Below, one piece after another: positions 13,634 through 24,100 of a stretch of 64,000 nt of DNA (within the stretch, counting starts at the first letter, position 1; every line of letters starts with the position of its first letter). Location: positions 1,895,462 through 1,959,461 of the forward strand of contig CP136069.1 in the NCBI GenBank assembly GCA_032622095.1. The letters run 5' to 3'. The position numbers and the translations under genes were made by a program. This DNA comes from Siphonodentalium dalli. Lineage: Eukaryota > Mollusca > Scaphopoda > Gadilida > Siphonodentaliidae. Under the pieces are notes generated by a model. That model worked only from the letters and a program-made list of their open reading frames with translations. It searched no databases and was not told the origin of the DNA.

Positions 13634-15240
13634 AAATCAATCAAAAATGTGAAAACGGCTTGCCATAAGAATCGGCGAATCCTCCGAGATACACTTGTGA
13701 AGTTTTAATTGGATGGTCATGCTTGTAGAAGAAGTAGTCATCCTGTGATTCATCTGTGTAATGGGTACGTTGCTGATATCTCTCTTCATTTTGAGCACTG
13801 GAATGATAACTTTTCTCAGAATGATTATCTTTTTCGTCCGGATATGAATCTTCTGTGTCGTATTTCATCAACTCATTTAATGTTTTTGCTATGTCTCGTT
13901 GCGTCTATGATACATCTGCCATGGATATACTCACGCACTCGACGAATTGTTGAAGGTTATTTGTCACTTTTGTTGTGAAATTGCGGAACTCATCCTTCAT
14001 TACATTTACATTGTGCTTTATCGTTTCATTTACCTGTTTATCACATGAATGCGTTGGTTGGATGTGTTTTTTGTTCACAATGTCCCTGAATGTTGCCAAT
14101 TCTCCCTCAAAACTTTTCTGTTTCTTGTCAAATTCGTCTAAACCTTGCACTATATCACACATATCACGTTTAACGTCAGCCAGTTCACTTTTCAGTTGTT
14201 TTGCACCTGAATACTTGTCATCTTGAATACGTTCTACTGTCATCATTTCTTGTTCTAATTTTTCGTCCATACTTTGTATTTTCTTGTCCATACCAGAAAC
14301 GTTCGTTTTCAACTGTTCAATGTCTTTAACAATGCCGAGTTTTTCTTCTATTTTCTCCAATCGAGCTTCTAAATGTTTCACTGATATGTCGATATTGGGG
14401 ACACGTTCGTTAAAGTCTTTGTGGAATGATTCGTTATCAGTTTTTATTTGTGAAATGTCTCGCAGTATTTTAACGATTGAGTTATTTATATTTACAGTGG
14501 AATCCTCATCATCGTTGATCATCATACTCGATACCGAGGGTCGACTGACACTTTCGTGTTTTCCACTTTTACTGATAATGTCTCCAAGAGAGTCTGTATC
14601 TTTGTCAACCATGAATTTCATTAGTCTGTAGATGTTAACAGCCATTCTCATATTTCTACTGTTTTTATCAATTGCATGGTCCCCTGTTAAACTTCGAATA
14701 ACCCGTTGTTTCATTAACGCAGCCGAATCATACGGAAAGACATCATCAGATTTCACATGAATGAATACACTTTCGCGCAATGTTTCTAAAAGTTTATCCT
14801 GGTTACCGACAAAGTTTATGATGGTTCCGGTAAATTCATCTTGCGTAGTCGAATTGATGAATGTTATCACTGAACGCAAATTGTTTATTGTTTTGTTGTT
14901 GTCCTCGGGTTTACGTGTGTATTGTTGGGACTCAATGCTGTCATACCATGTAGAGAGGCATTCGTCCAGTGACCGCTGGTCATTAACACTCACAGTACGG
15001 TTATTACGCCACCGTAGTGTCGTGTTTCTAGCTTTTGTTTTTTTTGATATCGCATGGTCGATCGATAATTCACTGGGTGATTGTACATTCGGCAAACCTC
15101 GTCCACAGGGCGAATGCATTGTGGGGCTTTTATTTATTTATAGAGTTGGAAATTCCGTTTATTTAAAAGTCGGAACTACGCGACCAGTAGGCCAAGTCCA
15201 GTAAAACGGTTCGTTATAGGTGCTGGTTGTTATTGTTATT

Positions 15241-15289
15241 TTAACGGAATTCTGAGTTGGTCATTCGCGAAACCAATATATTTTATATT
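15241..15289. repeat. Direct repeat, left copy (pair at 16502-16551)
   Basis: TTAACGGAATTCTGAG followed by a diverged stretch and CCAATATATTTTATATT recurs in the same orientation at 16502-16551. The pair brackets the 15396-16105 foldback and lies in DNA that is inserted relative to LINE D. The two copies differ at about a fifth of positions. Confidence 0.7.
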
Positions 15290-15395
15290 CTATAATTAAA
15301 ACCGTGGGTATATAATATATGATCCTCTTTATGGATATTGTAGGAAGGTAAATTTAGCTAAAGCGGTGGGATATTGCAAGACAACACATTTCGGT

Positions 15396-16105
15396 TTGCG
15401 CTATAACGGCTCAATGTTTTAAGGTGTTACACAACGTCTGATAAAAAGAGTTCTATCTGGAATATTCACACAATTTTTTCAGAGAACATGCATAGAGTAA
15501 ACATAGTCCTATCGGACTATCGTAAAGTAGTTCCGTTTAATTCGGGATTAATTAACCCTCAGACTGCCGAAACTGCCGACAATAAATTCGCTTGTTTGTG
15601 TCCCCCGAAAATCAAACTTGCCTGTTTAGAGGTCCCATTTTCGTGGCTAATGGTGATAGAATCACAATTTTTCAGTCAAGTTCATGGATAAATTACATTA
15701 CACTTAATCGGCTTATGTCCGCGGCCATAAACCTGCGTTTTGATAACAATTTATTTGAGACAAACTGTTGCGCGGGTATCAGTCGGCGCTTATCGGTTGA
15801 AGTTATTATGATCGTGCAGCCTGCACGTGCAACAAGTGTTCAAATACAACAGGAAAAAAAATACTATGTCAAATAAATAACGTGATCAATGGACAGACAC
15901 GTTTCATTTCCGTGGGACACGAAAAAGCGAATTTAATGTCGTCAGTTTCGGCAGTCTGAGGGTTTTAATTAATCTCCTTTACGATATCCCGATAGGACTA
16001 TGTTTACTCTATGTTCTCTGAAAAAAAAATGGTGTGAATATTCCCGATAGAACTATTTTTATCAGACGTTTTGTAACACATTAAAACATTGAGCAGTTAG
16101 CGCAA
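15396..16105. mobile_element. Foldback/MITE-like element, about 710 bp
   Basis: The arms at about 15396-15578 and 15945-16105 are inverted copies. They share TTGCGCTA...GGCTCAATG at the ends, GTCTGATAAAAA, CATAGAGTAAACATAGTCCTAT and CTCAGACTGCCGAAACTG internally. The arms are about 165-180 bp with scattered indels. The 370-bp middle has no credible coding sequence. A target duplication could not be defined. It lies in the 5' part of LINE A, within a larger stretch absent from LINE D. Confidence 0.8.
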
Positions 16106-16501
16106 TTTTCTGAAATTTCGGACTATTTCGTCTATAAAAATACGATGAGCAACTGAAAATGTTTTTCAACATTCTGGAAGGGGTATATGTCCATGGTATA
16201 TATGTTTAAAATTTCACGCATAAACTATGACAGATAACAAAGTTATAATTAGTTTTATAGGCCCACCATAAATCCCCTATAATAAACGCATGCCTCCGTA
16301 AGCACATGGCTTTGCTGTGGATACTTTCGTTCCCAGCATGCATCATTCTCGCTATCTGTAAAATGTCTATGAACAATGGCTGCATGTGCCATGCACTCTT
16401 AGCTTTGATCCGCATTTAGAAGCATTCTGGTGTGGCGAATGAGAAACCTGCAGTAATTTATAAGCCGTAGTTCATTGTAATAATTTGAAGAATTACTTGT
16501 C

Positions 16502-16551
16502 TTAACGGAATTCTGAGGCGGTCCATTCATGTAACCAATATATTTTATATT
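16502..16551. repeat. Direct repeat, right copy (pair at 15241-15289)
   Basis: This is the second copy of the TTAACGGAATTCTGAG...CCAATATATTTTATATT segment. Together with the left copy it may mark the ends or internal duplication of the insertion that displaced the native start of LINE A ORF1. Confidence 0.7.
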
Positions 16552-16684
16552 ATGATTTATATTTATGACTAATAATACGATCTTGGTGGCGTTACCATTT
16601 CTGACTGGTTTTCTTGTCTCCCATTGTCATTTATTGAGTCGATCAACAGCGCGAGACAGCAATACTCTGTAGGTGATTCCCCTG

Positions 16685-18535
16685 AGGCGTTATTTCGCTA
16701 AAATCCGATTTGGATTCTGGATTCAGATTACAGATTTGTCCCCGTACGACTTGGTTCGGCAAAAGAACAGACCACAAATTTCCAGAATCAGTAAACGAAC
16801 AGACCGTAATCCTAATTTCGTGGGAATCCGATAGGGATTCGGATTCCGATTACGGACTCAAATGTTCGTAATGTAAACAAACCGAGATTTCGCCACCTCA
16901 GAGTTTAAAAACACAATAAAACATAAGAATCCGTCTCTTGTGTACAAATTATTGCAGAATATAAACGATCTATATCAAAGAATTTTAAATGCGGAGACAA
17001 ATTTGTTTTATTGAATGTAAACTGGGAGGATATTACTGAAATTAGCCAAATAATAACGCTATTGATAGTAACGCTGGGGGAGCACTTCGGCTGATGGCGA
17101 AGAAATTGCAAACCATTGTTGATTGTCACTTTCATATGTCCATTTCATAATTCCATCCTTAAAATACCGCCCGAACACATGTCGATTTCGAATTCGGCGG
17201 ATACGTCACCATTGACCGAGTTCATATGCACCTGCATGGATATGTCTTCTGCTGTGTTCGTTATTATAATGTTTCTTCTTATTCAAGAAATAGTAGGATT
17301 ATATGGTATCGATGGATTATCAGATACACGTATGTACTATCATCTAGTCTTAATGTTATAGCAATTTCATGTTTAACATGTTTTGTTTCGTTAAATGCAG
17401 TCGTTTTGCACAATAGTCTCTGTATAGACAACAGACACATGTTCTAGGGACGTGGCTAGAAGTTTCCTCAAATTTACGGCCAACTGCACCCCCCCCCCCC
17501 TTGAACCAAACATCAATCTCACAGGTTCGCAGAATTCAATTTGCTCCCCTTGGAAATATCCAATCTGACAAACATTAAGATTGGAAAATTACCAACTTTT
17601 ACTGGTTGAAAAAAATCAAACAATGAGAACAATGCCAACCTATATATGGTGTCAAATTAATGTCCAACTAATGTTGTGTCATGCATGAAATTTCCGTCTG
17701 CTGGAATGTACCAAAGTTTAGTTTAGATATATTTATTTCAAATATATGTCAAATTTAGATAACACATGATATATAACACATACATTTGTTTATACATACA
17801 AAGGAATTGGGGGACAAGTACTGACTCACTTAAGGGTACCCCCTCTCCCATATGTTATTACATTGAAAAAATAAATAATTAGTAATGGCAAAGCAACATG
17901 ACTACCAAAACAAGTTGAACATATATACAGATCACTGGACACCCCCTCTCCCGAGTTAGTCACAAGTTTGTATATGTATTTATTTAAAATCGGGTTTGTT
18001 TGTTTGTTGCGTTTGTTGGCTTGTACGTATCATTATTTGAAACAGTTAGTCAAAATAATCCTGATTTTCCTCACGTATGAATGACTGCACAGCTTAGCAA
18101 ATTGTACCAAAAATCGGGGTGGGGTCGAGACACCCAATCAACCCCTGTCGTCACGTCCCTGTTCAACTGACAAGTTTCGTGTGTTCTTCACAACATCTTC
18201 GGAATTTGATTCAGGAGGCCTAGAGCTGTCATGCTTGCCATCATCAATAACACACTTTAACTTTTGAAAAAAAAAGATGCGATTAAGTCGGATTGGCAGC
18301 AAATTATGTGCCGTGTATATACACATAGAAGAAAAGCATGATTTCACAACAAACATGCACTTTATAAATATAAGATACAAATGATACTTTTGTCAAATAC
18401 ATGAGCCATGTTTGACGCTGGGAGAGATTTTCGGAGACCACGTGGATTTCAAAATCTGACCTAGAATCCGAAATTAGCTCCGCCCCCCGTAATCGGCTTT
18501 GGATTCTCAATCCGGATTTTAGCGAAATTACGGCT
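16685..18535. mobile_element. TIR element, about 1.85 kb, 3-bp TSD
   Basis: The left end AGGCGTTATTTCGCTAAAAT and the right end read inverted, AGCCGTAATTTCGCTAAAAT, match over about 22 bp with two differences. CTG flanks both sides (16682-16684 and 18536-18538). The site is in the 5' UTR of LINE A: sequence on either side is continuous when compared with the LINE D 5' UTR (19690-19920). The interior has AT-rich DNA, a C10 run near 17490 and no recognisable transposase, so it is probably non-autonomous. A 3-bp TSD would fit PIF/Harbinger-like elements, but CTG is not their usual TWA target, so the family is left open. Confidence 0.7.
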
Positions 18536-18874
18536 CTGGTGCATCGCGATAAGCCGTAGTACTCGTGGCACTCAAGCGTGAAATTTTCGTCTGGCGAGAA
18601 GTCCTCCACTGTAGACGTACATATTGAGTACAATTCACGGGTAGGTAGGAGAAGCGTTGGAAAACATGGCGACATTTTCAAGTCAATTTACGATATCAAT
18701 TACTCGGAAAGAACAAAAGTTTTCTACAACTCCAAATTCCATCATGAAACGAACCGCGAGAAACACCACAATACGGCACTGCTCATCATATCACCGTCTA
18801 ACTTCTAATTTTAACAAGTAAAGCGGTAATTTGCGGAGCACAAAATATTAAGACCTTTGTTTACACCGGAAGTT

Positions 18875-19491
18875 TCATCATCATCGTAATCATCATGAAC
18901 ATCGTCATCTCACCATCATCATCAATAGCATCACCATCATCATAATCATCATCATCATCAACATCATCATTATCATCATCATCATCATAACCATCATTAA
19001 CATCGTCATCTCACCATCATCATCAATAGCATCACCATCATCAACATCATCATTATCATCATCATCGTAATCATCATGAACATCGTCATCTCACCATCAT
19101 CATCAATAGCATCACCATCATAATAATCATCATCAACATCATCATTATCATCATCATCATCATAACCATCATTAACATCGTCATCTCTCACCATCATCAT
19201 AAACATCATCACCATCATCATAATCATCATCATCAACATCATCATTATCATCATCATCGTAATCATCATTAACATCATCATCCTCCCATCAATAGCATCA
19301 CCGTCATCATAATCATCATCATCAAAATCATCATCATCGTAACCATCATTAACATCGTCATCTCACCATCATCATCAATAGCATCACCATCATCATAATC
19401 ATCATCATCAACATCATCATTATCATCATCATCATAACCATCATTAACATCGTCATTCCACGATCATCATCAATAGCATCGCCATCATCAT
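18875..19491. repeat. CAT-rich minisatellite, block 3, between two LINE 5' ends
   Basis: A 617-bp array with the usual AACATCGTCATCTCACC core. On its left is the 5' end of minus-strand LINE A; on its right is the 5' end of plus-strand LINE D. The flanks therefore appear as an inverted repeat around the array: TTTGTTTACACCGGAA at 18857-18872 and its reverse complement at about 19498-19515. Confidence 0.95.
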
Positions 19492-19919
19492 GTGTGTATT
19501 TCCGGTGTAAACAAATGTCAGATTATTTTGTACTCTACAAATTATCGTTTTATTTCTCAAAATGGGCAGTGTTACAGCTATATGATGAACAGTGTCTTAT
19601 TTTGGTGTTTCTCGCGTTTCATATTATAATGGAATTTGGAATGATCGGCGTTGGATTCTCGAAAGGTAGTAGAAAACCATTTGTTCTGTGCAAGTGATCG
19701 ATTTCATAAATTGATTTTGATACAGTTTCCCAACCCTACTCATGTATACCCGTGAACTGTACTCACCATGTACGTGCACAATATAGGACCTATCGCCGTG
19801 TGAGAATTACACGCATGAGTGCCACAACTACTACGATTTGTCACTGGACACCAGGGAAATCCCCTACGAAATAAATAGTTGTGGCTTTATCAGGCTGTTG
19901 GTCGATGACATAACTGACA
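19492..19919 (+). promoter_or_regulatory. LINE D 5' UTR (probable internal promoter region)
   Basis: This 428-bp leader aligns in inverse orientation with 18539-18874 (LINE A). Shared landmarks are the CCGGTGTAAACAAA start, GGTGTTTCTCGCG, ACCCGTGAAYTGTACTCA, TGAGTGCCAC and GACACCAGG. LINE 5' UTRs normally hold an internal promoter. Shared sequence between the two copies is seen; promoter activity is inferred from LINE biology. Confidence 0.5.
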
Positions 19920-21037
19920 ATGGGAGATAACAGTACTATGAGTGTCAATGACCAGCGATCACTGGACGAATGCCTTTCTACATGGTATGACAGTATAGAA
20001 TCCCAACAGTATACACGTAAGCCAGAGGACAACAACAGCACCATCAACAACCTTCGTTCTGTTATAACATTCACAAATTCGACAACACAAGATATAATTA
20101 CTGGGACTATCATTGATTTTGTCGGAAATCAAGATAAACTTCTGGAAACATTGCGCGAAAATGTATTCATGCATGTGAAATCTGATGATGTCTTTCCATA
20201 TGAGTCAACTGCGTCAATGAAGCAACGGGTTGTTCGAAATCTAACGGGAGACCATGCAATGATAAAAACAGTAGGAATATGAGGATGGCTGTTGACATTT
20301 ACAGGTTAATGAAATTTATGGTCGACAAGGATACAGATACTCTTGGTGAAATTATTAGTAAAAGTGGAAAACATAATAAAAGCGTCAGTCGACCATCTGT
20401 TTCTGGTATGATCATTGGTGATGAGGATTCCACACTAAGTATAAATAACTCAATCGTGAAAATAGTAAGGGACATTTCTCTGATAAAAACTGAAAATGAA
20501 TCATTTCACAAAGACTTTAATGAACGGATTCCAAATATTGACACATCAATGAAACATTTAGAAGCACGACTGGACAAAATTGAAGAAAAACTCGGTATAA
20601 TTAAAGACGATGAGCAGCTAAAAACGAATTTCTCTCTTATAGACAAGACAATAAAAAGTTTGGATGAAAAATTTAATCAAGAAATAATGACAGTGGAACG
20701 TATACAAGATGACAAATATTCGGGCGCGAAACAACTTAAAAGTGAGATATCCGACGTTAAACGCGATATATGTAGAGTAGTGCAAGGTCTCGACGAGTTT
20801 GATAAGAGGCAGAAGAGTTTTGAGGGACAACTAGCAACATTCAGGGACATTGTCAACAAAAAACATATTCAGCCAACGAATTCGAGTGATAAAATGATAA
20901 ATGAAACGATAAAACACAATGTAAATGCAATGAAGATGAATTCCGCAAATTTACAACACAAGTAACAAACAATCTTCAACAATTTGTAGAGTGTGTGGGT
21001 CCATCCACGACAGATGTATCCAATACACAGCGAAATA

Positions 21038-21181
21038 TCGCAGAAACATTAAATGAATTTATGAAATACGCTACAGATAATTTTTATCCGGACGAGAGCG
21101 ATGCTCATTCTGACAGAAGTTCGCATTCCAGTAAACCAAATGACGTGAGCTATCATTCAGAAGTCCCGTTACACGAACACA
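21038..21181. repeat. 144-bp target-site duplication of LINE C, left copy
   Basis: TCGCAGAAACATTAAATG... through ...CCCGTTACACGAACACA is the same as 24695-24838 as far as I can read. Both copies encode the same ORF1 stretch. The left copy belongs to the upstream part of LINE D. Confidence 0.88.
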
Positions 21182-24100
21182 GAGAGATACTTTATTCCTC
21201 CATATCAACGGAGATTACATATATTACAAATATATACAACAAAATAATTACATAAAATTTGTTAATACAAGCTGGGAGCTATGCGCGTAAACACATTTGC
21301 TAAGTTTTAGTGCAATTTTACTGCCAGTATCGTGAACAGTTCTCAACACAGCCGCATTTGGTATTAAACGCCAACATATACATAATGGCTAGGATATGTT
21401 TAACCGCAATAAAACATATCCATATAATTGGTCGCCATTCAGAGGTGTTCATTTATATGCTGAGGGTATATACTTTCTATTCCGAGCAGAGGAAACAAAT
21501 GAAGCGAACGCATCGCTTTAATAAGAGATTCTCGTTGCAGAGAAGATGGATCTGCAGTGGGATACACCTACCAAAGCAGTACGCTAGAAATGTGTTTTTG
21601 CTGAGGCTATCTAGGAGCGCGAATGTGTCTACCCCATGTCTGTCGATTATTGCATACCAGAAAGCATTCCTCGTCACCTGTGCAAATTCTGACATACAAT
21701 CATGATACATGTGAGTAAGAAGATTAATGAATGAATTATGGCAATGAATACAGGTGGCATCATTATTGTACGTGGTTTTTGCCAGAATGTTCGCCATTTT
21801 GATGCACATAGGATAGTAATCGGGTACATTGCGGCACAATTCCCAGAGTCTCCACGATGAGTGGACATCTGGCTTCACATTGAGATGCACCCTACGGGCA
21901 TAATGTGCAGCAAGGCGATCTCTAATCACCCCCTTCCAAACCGCCTGAGACGGGAAAACACCTGTTTCTGTGAAAGACGTGAGGTAGTGGTACATATCGA
22001 TTTCTTTGAGAATTTCAGTTATGTCTTTCAGAAAGCCCTCAATTGGGCGACCAAACAACCTGTGGCCGTGGAAGTTGAATAAAAATATATTAAGAGCCGT
22101 TCTGTGACTTTTGGGGAGATTTACTAGTGTGCTAAGAAATAGTAATTTTCTTTTATGCAGCTCGTACTCTATCGGCAATTGTCCCAATAAAGATAAAGCG
22201 AATATCGTGCTAGTACGTTTTGGTAAGTGCTGCATGTGTTTGATGCACATACGATAAGCTCTTTCGAGAGAGATATATTGAGTGCTAGAAATATCCCACC
22301 ACATTTCGCATCCGTACAGTGCCTTGTGGATAGCTACGTGTTTAAAAATCATAAGATTTGTTAACGGGGAAAACGTAGACGTAATGTGAGAACGACAACC
22401 TGCAAAGAAGCATTTACGTAGCATGTCCGTTGCGTTCTGAATTTTTGGCAGCTGCCTAGATTTACAGTTTTGTTTGATACCTAGATGGACGACTTCCACC
22501 ACTTGTTGTATTTCATCTGTACCAAGTTTCCACGACCGAGACTTGGCACAACCCGTGCTGCGACTACTATTGAAAAGCAGCACCTTGCTCTTTTCATTGG
22601 AGAATTCAAAGCGCCATTTTTTGCTATAGACGTGACAAATATCAAGAAGTCTGCGTAAGCCACCTTCAGTGAAAGAGAGAACAGTGATGTCATCTACCGT
22701 TGTCGGTGATGCGCATGATGTTGAACCTATATATAGGCCATCAGATGAATTTTCAAGATTCGAAAGAAGATCATCAATGAAGACTAGATAAAGGAAAGGA
22801 GATAAGACCCCTCCTTGCCTTGTTCCTTGTTCGATGACAAATGATTCAGAAACGTTTCCATTATACATGACGTGACTCTGAACATTTGAATACATATTCG
22901 CAATTAGTTTCAATGTGAGACCTTTGACACCATTCTTGTGTAATTTGTATATGAGTCCTTCGTGCCACACTCGATCAAAGGCTTTCTTTGAATCTAAAAA
23001 TGCTGCATAGACACTTGATCCATTTGCTTCTGCATATGCAAATGCTTCTTGGAGCTCGTACGTAGTTACCGTGCAACCCACGCCCTTCTGAAATCCGTTC
23101 TGTAAGCTGCTTGGGAAATCCTTAAACAAACGACTTTGCCGAAGTCGTCGAAGAAGAATTGTCTCAAGCAGCTTGTACAACACAGAGAGAAGTGTTATCG
23201 CACGATAACTATCAGGTACATGAGGTGGTTTTGGGTCGCCTTTGAAAATGGGAACAATGAGGCCCTTTTTCATGTCGGGGGGGATATAGGCAAACCACAA
23301 AATTTGGGAATAAAATATACATAAAGTATCACATAATGCGAGCGGGGCATTAATAATATGCTCGTTCACTAGCTCATCAAGACCGCCTGCCTTGTTTACT
23401 TTGAGCTCCTTTATTGCGTCAGTCAATTCGTCCAGTGAGACATAATTAGCGAATTCGGGGATGCCGCTTTCAATTTGGCTATCAGATAGAATTTTGTCAA
23501 CATGTCCACTGACTGCGTTTTCAAAAGCTGAGTTCGTATGTGATGAACATTTATACAGCTCAGAGAAATAGCTTTTCCACCCTTGGGAAATATGAGAAGG
23601 ATCTCTACACATGATTCCATTGAATAACATTTCCGTGCCGGGTGTGATATAGCACCTGTCTTTTGAGTTTACAGCTTTCCAAAAGCGTTTTTGGTCACTT
23701 TTAGCATATGTTTCTACTCTAGTCGCGGCATTTGAGAGGTACGTTTTAATGGTAGAACGATGCACTCTACGAAATTCACGCTTTTTATCTCGATAAGATC
23801 GAAAAGCGTGGTTGGATGGGCAGCTGGGCTTCCCCATCGATATCCATACTTTCCTAACATCGAGCATGGCTGAGTGAAGTTCGGTTAGCGCCCGTGACCA
23901 ATATGGTTTGGATTTTGGATTTTTGTTAAGGTTCGGACTTGAGTCAACAGAAGCTTGTAGAAGAGTGTGTACAAGCTGAGAATAGAGTAAGTCAATGTCA
24001 CTCTTCGAGTTTATTTTAACATTGAGATTTGAAATATCCCCTTTAACTCTGTTCTGATACATTTCTTTATCTATTTTCTTCCAATTTACATACTTACGAC

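Larger units (their letters stand above)
12117..13667. mobile_element. Non-autonomous DNA transposon with palindrome arrays, 6-bp TSD
   Basis: A 1551-bp element inside LINE A ORF1. The ends are inverted copies starting TATGGCAAGCCGTTTTCACA, about 45 bp with one mismatch in the first 34. The flanking AGAATC at 12111-12116 and 13668-13673 is a 6-bp target duplication. Both subterminal regions carry arrays of the 12-bp palindrome GGACTTAAGTCC. The interior has no recognisable transposase; the longest frame (13303-13569) runs into the repeat and has no known motif. It is probably mobilised by a transposase encoded elsewhere. The superfamily cannot be assigned from the ends alone: a 6-bp TSD is uncommon among eukaryotic cut-and-paste elements. 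Confidence 0.88.
11932..15119 (-). pseudogene. LINE A ORF1: coiled-coil RNA-binding protein, interrupted
   Basis: In a working LINE this would coat the RNA as part of the ribonucleoprotein particle. The main frame runs 15119-13905 (404 residues) and continues with shifts at 13871-13641. The 12117-13667 element then intervenes, and the C-terminal domain resumes at about 12111-11932. From about residue 55 it matches LINE D ORF1 (SVNDQRSLDECLSTWYDS). A long charged heptad-like segment rich in Glu/Lys/Asp around residues 215-340 is a probable coiled coil. The C-terminal domain has KTSQVYLGGFADS, then after the insertion YKEARFTVIRMLRGN and FWPRGAICRMWVHK. I cannot name this domain with certainty; it resembles the folded C-terminal domain of other invertebrate LINE ORF1 proteins. 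The first 50 or so residues differ from LINE D because inserted DNA replaces the native start. Confidence 0.82.
7773..18874 (-). mobile_element. LINE A: near full-length non-LTR retrotransposon, nested
   Basis: A minus-strand LINE with both ends against CAT minisatellite. The 3' end is at 7773, with an (AT)n tail, AATAAAG and the stem-loop at 7794-7807. The 5' end is at about 18874, starting just inside CTTCCGGTGTAAACAAAGG. Order from its 5' end: 5' UTR (18874-18536), a TIR element (16685-18535), more 5' UTR, a foldback-containing insertion (about 15005-16590), ORF1 (15119 to 11932, interrupted by the 12117-13667 element), ORF2 (11977 to 8358) and a 3' UTR of about 0.6 kb with a (TC)n tract. 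Extra segments were identified by comparison with LINE D, which lacks them. Without them the LINE would be roughly 6-7 kb. Frameshifts in both ORFs make it inactive. Confidence 0.85.

Noticed and set aside
18857-19515. Minisatellite block 3 as the interior of a TIR transposon
   Set aside because: The inverted flanks extend far beyond a TIR and are the 5' UTRs of two LINE copies in opposite orientation.
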